Shown here one piece after another: positions 1 through 8,061 of a DNA stretch of 64,000 nt; positions within the stretch are counted from its first letter, which is position 1; each line of letters starts with the position of its first letter. Location: positions 248,001 through 312,000 of the forward strand of contig NZ_JAFEJS010000002.1 of the NCBI RefSeq assembly GCF_018555385.1. Direction: 5' to 3'. The DNA is from Bifidobacterium santillanense (lineage in GTDB: Bacteria > Actinomycetota > Actinomycetes > Actinomycetales > Bifidobacteriaceae). Under the pieces are notes generated by a model. The model saw only the letters and a list, made by a program, of their open reading frames with translations, was not told where the DNA came from and searched no databases. The position numbers and the translations under genes were made by a program.

Positions 1-293
<293 letters not shown>

Positions 294-401
294 CTATGTG
301 CGTCGCGAACGGCCGTTTCCCAAGCGTTCGCCCGCCGTTCCGCCCGCGTTCATCCCACCGGCCGGCCGGCTCGCGCGATCCCGGATCCCGGCCGGCGCCG
401 G

Positions 402-1532
402 TCAGCCGCGCACGTGCTTGGCGCCCTCGTTCTCCGCGCGGATCTCCGGGATGCGGTGCTTGAGGTACGGGTACATCGTGATCACGGCGAGCACCGCGCC
501 GACGAGCGCCATGCCGATGAACACCTGCCAGGCCTTGAAGAACAGGATCATGAGCGATCCGAAGGCGATCAGCGCGGCCCACGCCCACAGGATCGCGACG
601 GCGCCCTGCACGGTGTGCCCGATCCTGAGCATGCGGTGGTGCAGGTGCATGCGGTCCGGATGCATCGGCGACTGCCCCTTGGCGAGGCGCCGGGTGATCG
701 CCAGGCACATGTCGAGCACCGGCAGGAACAGCACGAGGATCGGCAGCAGGATCGGCATGAAGACCGGCAGATACACGCTGGTGTGCACGGATGCCGGGTC
801 GATGCGTCCGGTCATGACGATCGACGCGCAGGTGATGAGGTAGCCGAGCAGCATCGAGCCGGAGTCGCCCATGAACAGCTTCGCCGGATGCCAGTTGTGC
901 AGGATGAACCCGACGCAGATGCCGACGAGCGCCACGTCGATGAGCGTGGCCATCGAGGCGTACGAGGGCGACGTGCGCGCGAGGATATAGGAGTAGATCG
1001 CGAAGGCGATGCCGCCGATCGCGACGATGCCGGAGGCCAGGCCGTCAAGGCCGTCGACGAAGTTGACGGCGTTGATCGACGCGACGATGAGGAACGCGGT
1101 GATCGTGATCGAGATGCTCGGGCTCGCGGTGACGAGCGAGCCGAGCGGCAGCGAGATGATCTGCAGGCCGCCCCACGCGACGAACACGGCGGTCAGGAGC
1201 TGTCCGGACATCTTGAGCATCCAGTCGAGGTCCCACAGATCGTCGGCCATGCCGATCAGGCAGATCATGATCGCGCCGAGCAGCACGACCCACGCCTGAC
1301 GCGTGGTCTCGAACAGCCCCTGGATGAACGGGATGCGGCTGGCGAACAGCATCGCGACGGCGAAGCCGAGCATCATGCCGAGGCCTCCCATGCGCGGGGT
1401 GGGGATGGTGTGCACGTCGCGCGCGCGGACCTCGCCGACGGCGCCGATCTCGATGGCGACGTGCCGGATCAGCGGTGTGAGCAGGTAGGTGGCGCCGCCG
1501 GCGATGGCGGCGACGAACAGGTAGATCCTCAT
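402..1532 (-). CDS. Polyprenyl-phosphate N-acetylhexosaminyl 1-phosphate transferase (TagO/WecA/MraY superfamily)
   Basis: 376-residue integral membrane enzyme expected to transfer a sugar 1-phosphate from a UDP-sugar to polyprenyl phosphate on the inner face of the membrane, the first step of a cell wall glycopolymer. Superfamily landmarks are visible: RMGGLGM (residues 48 to 54), the metal-binding DD at 97-98, NFVDGLDG (157 to 164), MGDSGS (221 to 226) and the WecA-type motif HPDRMHLHHR (291 to 300). The histidine-rich motif places it with TagO/WecA rather than MraY. About ten hydrophobic segments are visible. Its start ATG overlaps the stop of sua5 by four bases (ATGA), indicating translational coupling. 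The exact sugar is not readable from sequence. Confidence 0.9.
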   Translation of the reverse strand: MRIYLFVAAIAGGATYLLTPLIRHVAIEIGAVGEVRARDVHTIPTPRMGGLGMMLGFAVAMLFASRIPFIQGLFETTRQAWVVLLGAIMICLIGMADDLWDLDWMLKMSGQLLTAVFVAWGGLQIISLPLGSLVTASPSISITITAFLIVASINAVNFVDGLDGLASGIVAIGGIAFAIYSYILARTSPSYASMATLIDVALVGICVGFILHNWHPAKLFMGDSGSMLLGYLITCASIVMTGRIDPASVHTSVYLPVFMPILLPILVLFLPVLDMCLAITRRLAKGQSPMHPDRMHLHHRMLRIGHTVQGAVAILWAWAALIAFGSLMILFFKAWQVFIGMALVGAVLAVITMYPYLKHRIPEIRAENEGAKHVRG

Positions 1533-2176
1533 GCGCCCAGTCCCCCTCCGTTCATGTGCAGGGCGCGGCGGATCGTCGTCTGCGGGATCACGCCCTCCCT
1601 CAGGATCCTGATGCCGTCGCGCTCGTGCGGATCGGCGGCGACGACGGTGCTGGAGACGTGACCGGGCGTGCTGCCGCCGTCCAGATACAGCGGGACGGCG
1701 TCGCCGAACGCCTCGACGGCCTCGTACACGCTCTGCGCGCTTTCGTCGCCGGACCGGTTCGCGCTGGACGCGGCGAGCGGGCCGAGCGCGCGCAGGACCT
1801 TGAGGCACAGGACCGAGTTGGGCACGCGGATGCCCTGCGTGCCGTCCACGGCGAGGGTCCTCAGGGTGCATCCCTCCCCCGCCACGGCGATCGGCGAGAA
1901 CGCGCCGGGCATGAACTGCGCGGCGAGCCTGTTGAGCGGCGCCGGCAGTTCGATGCCCAGCCCGTCGATCTGGTCGACGTCGGCGAGCAGCACCTGCAGC
2001 GCCTTGAACCTCGGGCGGCGCTTGAGCTCGTAGATGCGGTCGATGGCCCTCTGGTTGCGTGGATCGCCCGCGATGCCGTACACGGTGTCCGTGGGGATGA
2101 CCACGAGTCCCCCGTCACTGATGATCCCGGCCGCCTCGGCCAATGCCTCGTCGTCGATAGCGCGAATCTCGCTCAT
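1529..2176 (-). CDS. sua5: L-threonylcarbamoyladenylate synthase (Sua5/YciO/YrdC)
   Basis: 215-residue cytoplasmic enzyme that makes threonylcarbamoyl-AMP from threonine, bicarbonate and ATP for the t6A37 modification of ANN-decoding tRNAs. The YrdC domain fills the protein: PTDTVYGIAGD (about residues 27 to 37), the basic KRRPRFKALQVL segment (about 51 to 62), and SSANRSG near 145. The long C-terminal domain of some Sua5 proteins is absent, so it is YrdC-length. The start at 2176 is chosen because GGAGAGGAC lies just upstream; longer in-frame starts have no ribosome site. It follows prmC in the chromosome, a common association of translation-quality genes. Confidence 0.92.
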   Translation of the reverse strand: MSEIRAIDDEALAEAAGIISDGGLVVIPTDTVYGIAGDPRNQRAIDRIYELKRRPRFKALQVLLADVDQIDGLGIELPAPLNRLAAQFMPGAFSPIAVAGEGCTLRTLAVDGTQGIRVPNSVLCLKVLRALGPLAASSANRSGDESAQSVYEAVEAFGDAVPLYLDGGSTPGHVSSTVVAADPHERDGIRILREGVIPQTTIRRALHMNGGGLGA

Positions 2177-2319
2177 CGTCCGTCCTCTCCGTTCATCATC
2201 GCCGTCCGCCCGTGGCGCCGGACCGTTCGCTTCGGCCTCGGCCGGCGGACGCGACACAACCTATCATTGCATCATTGCACACGGACCGCGGCGTTTTCGT
2301 CTCAGCGGGCAGTACAATG

Positions 2320-2412
2320 AAAGTTGTTCGAATAACTTTTCGTCGCACGAAGGCCCGAACCTGACGGCATCGCAGCCGATCGGCGACGAGGCCCGTTATG
2401 TACGGTCGTACA
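2320..2412. promoter_or_regulatory. Two palindromes upstream of the acetyltransferase gene
   Basis: Between the divergent sua5 and acetyltransferase genes lie a 20-bp near-palindrome centred on TTCGAA (2320 to 2339, arms AAAGTT and AACTTT) and a perfect 5-bp inverted repeat TGTAC-GGTC-GTACA (2399 to 2412). Both have the size of bacterial operator sites. No cognate regulator is visible nearby. Confidence 0.4.
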
Positions 2413-2462
2413 CATACAGTGTGCGCATGACGGACCGCCCGAATACACGCAAAGGAGCCACC

Positions 2463-3169
2463 ATGACCAACCAGACCAACACCCCGTCCGACGCCGCCGG
2501 TACCGACGACGACCCGTTCCGCGTGCCGCCCGTCGAGCTGCGCACCCCGCGCCGCTCCGAGCGCGAGGAGATGCTCGACGGCAAGCTGTACGACGTGTCC
2601 GATCCGGAGCTGGTCGCGCTGCGCGACAGGTCCGCCGACCTGTGCACGCGATTCAACGCCACCTCGCGCGCCGACCGCGCCGCCCGCGCCGAGATCCTCG
2701 ACGAGCTGCTGCCGGGCCACGGCGAGTCGCTGGACGTGCTGGGACCGGTGTTCTTCGACTACGGATGCCACACGACGATCGGCGACCGCGTGTTCGCGAA
2801 CTTCAACTTCACCGTGCTCGACTGCGCGCCGGTCACCATCGGCGACGACGTGCTGTTCGGCCCGAACGTCTCCCTGCTGCCCCGATGCACCCGCTGCGCT
2901 GGCAGGACCGCAACACGCGCAAGCGCGAGGACGGCTCCGCCTACGACTACGAATACGGCCGCCCGATCCACATCGGCTCGAACTGCTGGTTCGGCGGCAA
3001 CGTGACCGTCCTCGGCGGCGTGACCATCGGCGACGGCTGCGTGATCGGCGCCGGCGCGGTCGTCACCAAGGACATCCCCGCGAACTCGGTCGCCGTCGGC
3101 AACCCGGCCCGCGTCATCAAGACCATCACCGACAAGGACGCCAGCGTCTACCAGCAGTACGCCGAGTAG
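2463..3169 (+). pseudogene. Maltose/galactoside O-acetyltransferase, apparent single-base frameshift
   Basis: Left-handed beta-helix acetyltransferase (Maa/LacA family), which acetylates sugars using acetyl-CoA. The reading frame from ATG 2463 (ribosome site AAAGGAGCC) gives the family N-terminus and runs to FGPNVSLL. The rest ([51 protein letters not shown]) is in the next frame and ends at 3169. Five bases (2880 to 2884) separate the CTGCTG and ATGCAC codons where six are expected, so one base is missing. The break falls beside the histidine of the (T/M)HPL motif, the family's catalytic residue. Restored, the protein would be about 235 residues with conserved sequence on both sides. Either a very recent pseudogene or a sequencing error. 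Confidence 0.85.
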
Positions 3170-3265
3170 GCCGTCCCCGCTCCCTCCGGCAGGGGCCATC
3201 AGCGTAGCCGACCGAGGGAAGTCGACGGGCGGGGGATCACGGCGGCTGTCGCCGCCCTTCGCCCA

Positions 3266-3288
3266 CGAACGGTCCACAGGACCGTTCG
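3266..3288. terminator. Bidirectional hairpin between convergent genes
   Basis: Perfect 10-bp inverted repeat (CGAACGGTCC and its complement) with a 3-base loop, between the ends of the acetyltransferase gene and prmC. It lacks a long T-run, so its strength is uncertain, but its position fits a shared terminator. Confidence 0.65.
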
Positions 3289-3297
3289 CTTCACGGC

Positions 3298-4179
3298 TCA
3301 GCCCCTGACGGCGAACAGGAAGCGGGGCCGACCGGTCCAGTCGTTCTCCGTGCGCGCCTCGGTGAAGCCGTTGGCGCGCGCGTAGGCGACGAGACGGTCG
3401 CCCTGCGAGATGTCGTGCTCCATGACGAGCGCGCCGCCCGCGCGCAACAGCCCGGCCGCGCGCAGGACGATCCGCTCGGGGATGAGCGCGCCGTCGGCCG
3501 AACCGCCGTACAGGGCCATGTCCGGGTCGTGGTCGCGCGCCTCGGGCTGCTCCGGGATCGCGGCGAGCGGCACGTACGGCGGATTGGTGATGACGATGTC
3601 GATGGTGCCGTCGAGCTGCGGCAGCGTCAGCGGGCTGGTGGCATCGCCGCGTTCGAGATGGTAGTTGTAGCCCGCCAGAGGGTCCCGCCTCGCGACCAGC
3701 TCGCGGTTGCGCTCGGTCCACGCGTACGCCTCGTCGGACAGTTCGACGGCCCACACCTCGGCGCCGCGCACCTCCGTGACGACGGACAGGCCGATCGCAC
3801 CGGAGCCCGCGCACAGATCGACCACGCGGGGCGTCGCGATGCGGTTGCGCGTGAGCCAGTCGAGGCCCGCCTGCACGACGGTCTCGGTCTCGGGCCGCGG
3901 GATGAACACGCCCGGACCGACCTCGAGGTCGAGGTAGCGGAACGGCGCATGCCCGACGATGTGCTGCAACGGCTCGCGCTTGGCCCGCCGCGCGACCATC
4001 TCGTCGAAGCGCGCCGTGTCATAGGCGAGCGTCTCGCCCATCAGCAGCGCCTTGTCCACATCACGCAGCTCCACGCCCGCGGCCTCGGCCATCAGCAGCT
4101 TCGCGTCATGCTCCGGCGTATCCACGCCCGCCGCGCGCAGCGTCTCCGCCGCCCCACGAATCATCTCCCCTAGGGACAA
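3298..4179 (-). CDS. prmC: Peptide chain release factor N5-glutamine methyltransferase
   Basis: 293-residue PrmC/HemK enzyme that methylates the glutamine of the GGQ motif in release factors, using SAM. An N-terminal helical domain (about residues 1 to 85) precedes a Rossmann methyltransferase domain with DLCAGSGAIGLS (121 to 132, SAM binding) and the diagnostic NPPY tetrapeptide at 199 to 202, which holds the substrate glutamine. IPRPETE (93 to 99) is also family-typical. Its substrate gene prfA lies directly upstream, separated by a segment containing an 87-bp hairpin. Confidence 0.95.
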   Translation of the reverse strand: MSLGEMIRGAAETLRAAGVDTPEHDAKLLMAEAAGVELRDVDKALLMGETLAYDTARFDEMVARRAKREPLQHIVGHAPFRYLDLEVGPGVFIPRPETETVVQAGLDWLTRNRIATPRVVDLCAGSGAIGLSVVTEVRGAEVWAVELSDEAYAWTERNRELVARRDPLAGYNYHLERGDATSPLTLPQLDGTIDIVITNPPYVPLAAIPEQPEARDHDPDMALYGGSADGALIPERIVLRAAGLLRAGGALVMEHDISQGDRLVAYARANGFTEARTENDWTGRPRFLFAVRG

Positions 4180-4250
4180 ACCACCCTCCCATCGCTCTCT
4201 GTCGCTCTCACACCATCTCGCGAATCAATCGCAACGAAACCGCCCAACGA

Positions 4251-4337
4251 GGCGGGAATCGGTCCATGCGATGCGCGACCGTAGGCTTGGCCGAGCGGCC
4301 TTGAGCGTGTCGCGCATCGCATGGACCGATTCCCGCC
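4251..4337. repeat. 87-bp long hairpin between prfA and prmC
   Basis: Perfect 29-bp inverted repeat (arms 4251 to 4279 and 4309 to 4337) around a 29-base centre that itself contains GGCC-GAGC-GGCC. No T-run follows on either strand and no gene is encoded. It is far longer than the terminators elsewhere in the window. It may be a mobile palindromic unit, an RNA processing site or an attenuator separating prfA from prmC. Confidence 0.85.
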
Positions 4338-4361
4338 GGACGAATGGCGCAGTCATCCTTA

Positions 4362-5450
4362 CTACTGCTGATTCGCGAGCCTCTCCGCCTCGTCCGCCTG
4401 GATGTCGGAGTCGATGACCGCCTGCAGGTCGCCGTCGAGCACCTGGTCGAGGTTGTACGCCTTGTAGTTCGTGCGGTGGTCGACGATGCGGTTCTCCGGG
4501 AAGTTGTACGTGCGGATGCGCTCGGAGCGGTCCAGCGAGCGCACCTGCGAGTGGCGCATGTCGGCGGCCTCGGCGGCCTCCTGCTCGTGCTTCATCGCGA
4601 GCAGTCGCGACTTGAGCACGCGCAGCGCGGCGGCGCGGTTCTGGATCTGCGACTTCTCGTCCTGCATGTTCACCGTGATGCCGGTGGGCAGGTGGGTCAT
4701 GCGCACGGCGGAGTACGTGGTGTTCACGGACTGGCCGCCGGGGCCGGAGCTCATGAAGATGTCGATCTTCAGGTCCTTCGGATCGATCTCGATCTCGTCG
4801 TCGTCCTCGTCGGCCTCCGGGAAGACGATCACGCCGGCTGCGGAGGTCTGGATGCGGCCCTGCGATTCGGTCACGGGGATGCGCTGGACGCGATGCACGC
4901 CGCCCTCGTACTTGAGCGAGGCCCACACGCCGTCCTCCGGGGCGGGCGTGCCCTTGGCGCGGATGGCGACCTGCACGTCCTTGACGCCGCCGAGCTCGGT
5001 GCCGTTCTCGGACTGGATGGAGACGGTCCAGCCGCGCTTCTCGGCGTAGCGGGTGTACATGCGCAGCAGGTCGCCGGCGAACAGCGCGGCCTCCTCGCCG
5101 CCGGTGCCGGCCTTGATCTCCATGATGACGTCGCGCGCGTCGTCGGGGTCGCGCGGGATGAGCGCGGTCCGCAGCTTCTCCTCGGCGGCCGGCAGCTCGG
5201 CCTCGAGGCGCTTGGCCTCGTCGGCGAAGTCGGGGTCCTCGCCGGCCATCTCGCGGGCGGCCTCGAGGTCGTCCCTGATGCCGAGGTACGTCTTGTACGC
5301 GGAGACGATGGCGCCGAGTTCGGCGTGACGGCGGCCGAGCTTGCGCATCTTGTCGGGGTTGGTCACCACCTCGGGACTGGCCATCTGCTCCTCGATGGAC
5401 TGGTATTCCTCCAGCGCGGTCGCGGCCGCGGGGAACTGTTCGTCTGCCAT
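4362..5450 (-). CDS. prfA: Peptide chain release factor 1
   Basis: 362-residue class I release factor recognising UAA and UAG stop codons. The stop-recognition tripeptide of RF1 (P-x-T) appears as PVT at 192 to 194 inside [17 protein letters not shown], and the peptidyl hydrolysis motif GGQ is at 238 to 240 within [18 protein letters not shown]. Length and domain order match the family. It sits between rpmE and prmC, a common bacterial order, and its GGQ glutamine is the expected substrate of the downstream methyltransferase. Confidence 0.97.
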   Translation of the reverse strand: MADEQFPAAATALEEYQSIEEQMASPEVVTNPDKMRKLGRRHAELGAIVSAYKTYLGIRDDLEAAREMAGEDPDFADEAKRLEAELPAAEEKLRTALIPRDPDDARDVIMEIKAGTGGEEAALFAGDLLRMYTRYAEKRGWTVSIQSENGTELGGVKDVQVAIRAKGTPAPEDGVWASLKYEGGVHRVQRIPVTESQGRIQTSAAGVIVFPEADEDDDEIEIDPKDLKIDIFMSSGPGGQSVNTTYSAVRMTHLPTGITVNMQDEKSQIQNRAAALRVLKSRLLAMKHEQEAAEAADMRHSQVRSLDRSERIRTYNFPENRIVDHRTNYKAYNLDQVLDGDLQAVIDSDIQADEAERLANQQ

Positions 5451-5520
5451 GACGCCTTCCTTAGAATCCTGAAAACAACGACTGAAACACTGCTAACGAC
5501 GACGCGATATGCGTTTGGAT

Positions 5521-5580
5521 ACAAAAACGCCAGTCCCGGGCGGGGCGCGCTGGCGCGCGCCGGGCCCCATGGACTGGCGT
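5521..5580 (-). terminator. Rho-independent terminator after rpmE
   Basis: Inverted repeat with outer arms at 5527 to 5536 and 5571 to 5580 and a GC-rich inner stem. On the minus strand the stem is followed by TTTTTG. It lies between rpmE and prfA, so much rpmE transcription probably ends here. Confidence 0.8.
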
Positions 5581-5588
5581 CAAGAATG

Positions 5589-5801
5589 CTACTTGGTCCT
5601 CTTGCCGTAGCGCTTCTCGAAGCGGGCCACGCGGCCGCCGGTGTCGAGAATCTTCTGCTTGCCGGTGTAGAACGGGTGGCACTTCGAGCACACGTCAACC
5701 GTCATGTGATCACCCTTGTAGGTGGAACGGGTGACGAAGGTGTTGCCGCACGAGCACAGGACCTCGACGGCATGGTAATCGGGATGGATACCCTGCTTCA
5801 T
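5589..5801 (-). CDS. rpmE: 50S ribosomal protein L31 (zinc-binding type)
   Basis: 70-residue large-subunit ribosomal protein. It begins [20 protein letters not shown], the classical L31 N-terminus, and has the C-x-C ... C-x-x-C set (CSCG and CSKC) of the zinc-containing C+ form. The start ATG at 5801 is set by the ribosome site TTAGGAGACATT. Gene order rpmE-prfA-prmC is usual in actinobacteria. Transcription probably starts in the roughly 200-bp gap toward the tRNA-Ile gene. Confidence 0.97.
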   Translation of the reverse strand: MKQGIHPDYHAVEVLCSCGNTFVTRSTYKGDHMTVDVCSKCHPFYTGKQKILDTGGRVARFEKRYGKRTK

Positions 5802-5913
5802 AATGTCTCCTAAGGAATTCAGGTGACCCGGGTCGCCACGCCCCTCTGGCTGGCGTGAACCGGAACCTTCGAAATTGTAGGCACGTCCCCCGACAGCCCC
5901 GACACGCGGAGGA

Positions 5914-6023
5914 GGCACGAAGTGCCCCCGCTGGCTGAGCCGTGAAGAAAACGCCAGAGGCGTTTTCAGGCGAAGGCGAACGACAGTGAGCCAACAACCT
6001 GGGGCACGAAGTGCCCCCGCTGG
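5914..6023. repeat. 21-bp direct repeat duplicating the 3' end of tRNA-Ile
   Basis: The 21-bp sequence at 6003 to 6023, which includes the 3' acceptor and part of the T-stem of tRNA-Ile, is repeated exactly at 5914 to 5934. The 68 bp between the copies contain only the tRNA terminator. The geometry resembles a scar left by an element using the tRNA 3' end as attachment site, or a local slip duplication. Confidence 0.7.
5948..5966 (-). terminator. Terminator after tRNA-Ile
   Basis: Short hairpin with 8-base arms (AAAACGCC and GGCGTTTT) and loop AGA; it reads as stem plus T-run on either strand. It lies about 45 bp beyond the tRNA 3' end. Confidence 0.75.
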
Positions 6024-6085
6024 GACTTGAACCCAGGACCCACACCTTATAAGGGTGCTGCTCTAACCGACTGAGCTACGGGGGC
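6012..6085 (-). tRNA. tRNA-Ile (anticodon UAU)
   Basis: Complete 74-nt cloverleaf on the minus strand. The acceptor GCCCCCG pairs with CGGGGGC, followed by discriminator A. D-stem is GCTC/GAGC, anticodon stem GCACC/GGTGT, loop CTTATAA, T-stem CTGGG/CCCAG with loop TTCAAGT. Positions 34 to 36 read UAU, matching the isoleucine codon AUA directly. CCA is not encoded. Most bacteria read AUA with a CAU tRNA carrying lysidine made by TilS; here the anticodon itself is UAU. The absence of tilS from its usual position in this window is consistent with that. Confidence 0.95.
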
Positions 6086-6429
6086 GGACCCACATATTGT
6101 ACCGGCCGCCCCGACGCGCATCGCCGCGAAACGCCCGCACCCGCACACGGAATCGGGCCGCACCTGGCGCACGATCGCCCCGAAAGTGTTTCACGACATG
6201 TTCCACGACCGTTTCACGCAATGTTTCACGGAAGTCCGCCGACGGCGACGCATGCGCCCGCACACACGAAACGCGCGAACCATCCCGAGCGACGCACGCC
6301 ACGCCGCGCCAACAAGTACTGACCGCGACCCGCCCCGCGACGGACGACGGCCCCGTCGGATCGACGCTGATCCGACGGGGCCGTCGTTCCTCCATGGAAC
6401 GGACCGGCGGGGCGGCCGGCGTCGGCCGG
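6086..6429. other. Intergenic region upstream of tRNA-Ile
   Basis: No coding potential seen. It holds the tRNA-Ile promoter region (AT-rich near 6090) and, at its right end, the long hairpin described separately. The centre has three near-repeats of GTTTCACG (about 6187 to 6230), without clear function. Confidence 0.6.
6344..6387. terminator. Long GC-rich hairpin downstream of hypothetical gene
   Basis: Perfect 19-bp inverted repeat (6344 to 6362 and 6369 to 6387) with a 6-base loop, 43 bp beyond the stop of the minus-strand gene ending at 6430. It probably ends that transcript, although no T-run follows on the minus strand. Confidence 0.7.
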
Positions 6430-7122
6430 CTACCAGCGCATGTCCTTCAGATCAAGCTTGAGATACGGATCGCACCCGAACAGCACGCGTACGAGGTCGA
6501 TGAACTTCGGGTTCCACGTGCGCAGACATGAGGCCAGATGCAGGCGGAACCGCTCGGAGTCAGGCTTGCGCGCCTGGAACAGCGGGTCGCCGACCATCCG
6601 CCACGCGCCGTGCACGCGCGCGATGCGCGCCACCACGGCGCCGCCGGTCGCGCCGTCGAACGCGGCCGCGGTCGGGAAGTCCCTCACGCCGTAGATGCCG
6701 CCGTTGATCACGTCCTCGAGCACGATGCGCGCCTCGACGGCGCTCGCCTCGCGCACCCAGAACCACGAGGCGAAGTTCGTCTTCGCCGTCTCGCACAGCT
6801 CCGCATAACCGCGCTCCCCCACGTTCTCGTTCTCGTCGCGCGCGTACGCGGAGGCGACCGCGAACGGCGTCAACCCCAGCTGGTCGATGTGGTAGTCGAA
6901 CGTGAACCACTGGTCGAACGCGTCCTCGATCCTGCGATGGAACTCCTCGCTGCGGGTGCGGAACGGATTGAGACTGATCTGGATGAAGAACTCCCGCCGG
7001 GCGTCGTCGTAGGACTCGGGATCGGCCCGACGGAACATGCTCGCCACATGGAACGCGGGGATGGTCACCGCCTCTCCCCAGTCGTCGCATCCGCGGATCG
7101 TCGTCGCTTCGCTCATCGTCAT
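6430..7122 (-). CDS. Conserved-type hypothetical protein, 230 residues
   Basis: I do not recognise the family. The product is soluble, without signal peptide or membrane segments, acidic and rich in aromatic residues (FDQWFTFDYHIDQLGLTPF near 90; FASWFWVREASAVEARIVLEDV near 130), and ends in a basic-aromatic tail. The start ATG at 7122 has AGGAAGGGG six bases upstream; the first residues are MTMSEATT. Codon use matches the neighbours. It stands alone between a terminator hairpin and a long divergent regulatory region. It could be a nuclease- or SEC-C-like accessory protein, but no motif proves this. Confidence 0.75.
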   Translation of the reverse strand: MTMSEATTIRGCDDWGEAVTIPAFHVASMFRRADPESYDDARREFFIQISLNPFRTRSEEFHRRIEDAFDQWFTFDYHIDQLGLTPFAVASAYARDENENVGERGYAELCETAKTNFASWFWVREASAVEARIVLEDVINGGIYGVRDFPTAAAFDGATGGAVVARIARVHGAWRMVGDPLFQARKPDSERFRLHLASCLRTWNPKFIDLVRVLFGCDPYLKLDLKDMRW

Positions 7123-7507
7123 GGTCGTCCCCTTCCTTGGGGTCTTGCCGGAGAACGCCGTCGTCCTCCTCGTGCACGCCACCTTAGGCGTCGGGCTCCG
7201 CCTCGGGCAACCCCTGTGTGCAACCGTCGCGCACGTGTGGATGAACCGGTGGATAACGCGGATTCCGGCGCGCGGCGGAAGGTCCGTCGCGCGAGGCACA
7301 CCACCCATCGACGCATTCCGGCACGATGTCCGACATATGGATCGGTCCATATTGCATTCCGCACATTGATATGGAATTGTTATGAAACAGCGAATGACAT
7401 ACGCGTGAATGCGTGTAGCATATGGATGACCAATTCGTCAATTGACATCTTGTCAACGGACGATACGCCCACAACGCCCGAATACCGACGCAGAAAGGAC
7501 GGCAGGA
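7123..7507. promoter_or_regulatory. Divergent regulatory region with ATATGGA repeats
   Basis: Gap between divergent genes. Its right half is AT-rich. It holds a perfect inverted repeat ATATGGA-TCGG-TCCATAT (7335 to 7352), two further ATATGGA copies (7369 to 7375 and 7420 to 7426) and a second palindrome TTGACA-TCT-TGTCAA (7442 to 7456), 52 bp before the HTH gene. This looks like a multi-site operator. The regulator is unknown but could be the adjacent HTH protein. Confidence 0.45.
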
Positions 7508-7912
7508 ATGACGTTCACCAAGGAGCAGATCAAGTATCTGGAATCGCTCCCCGCGGTCGAGCACGCGACCGCGACCCGCATCACCTACGCGGACGCGTTC
7601 AAACGGCAGTGCCTGGAGCGCTACAGCAGCAGCGCCAGCCCGACCGCCCTGTTCCGCGAGGCGGGCCTCGATCCCAAGCTCGTCGGATACAAGCGCATCG
7701 AACGCAGCTTCGCCCGCTGGCGCAACCGCCATGACGTGCCGCAGTACTCCCCCGACGCCGCCACGGCCAAGATCGATTCGTCGCCGTTCGCCGACGACCT
7801 GCCGAACATGGCGGGCGCGGATCCGCGCGATCTGCTCATCGCCCGCCAGCTCCACCGCATCGACGAACTCGAGCGTGAGCTGGCCGACCTGCTCCGCGTC
7901 ACCGCCGTCTGA
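7508..7912 (+). CDS. Helix-turn-helix protein of the transposase-OrfA-like type
   Basis: 134 residues. The centre (about residues 22 to 75) reads TYADAFKRQCLERYSSSASP and continues FREAGLDPKLVGYKRIERSF. This pattern is shared with a group of small HTH proteins resembling the first ORF of IS3-type transposases but not attached to a transposase. The C-terminus (about 105 to 130) is a short amphipathic, probably coiled-coil helix (LIARQLHRIDELERELADLL). Start ATG 7508 has the site AAAGGA upstream. No transposase ORFB or terminal repeats are seen nearby, so it is likely a resident regulator, possibly binding the upstream palindromes. Confidence 0.6.
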   Translation: MTFTKEQIKYLESLPAVEHATATRITYADAFKRQCLERYSSSASPTALFREAGLDPKLVGYKRIERSFARWRNRHDVPQYSPDAATAKIDSSPFADDLPNMAGADPRDLLIARQLHRIDELERELADLLRVTAV

Positions 7913-8061
7913 CGCCGGACGGAACGGCCGCACCGGCTCCACACGACGCACACGGGCCCGAAATCGGAACGCACCGGTTTCAGGCCCTTCGCATATCGCG
8001 GCGCCCCTTCCGGACGCGCAACCGCCTAGAATGGCCACAGCACATCCAAGGAGGGAGCATC

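Noticed and set aside
7508..7912. Insertion sequence
   Set aside because: Only an OrfA-like HTH protein is present; there is no transposase catalytic ORF, no terminal inverted repeats and no target duplication.
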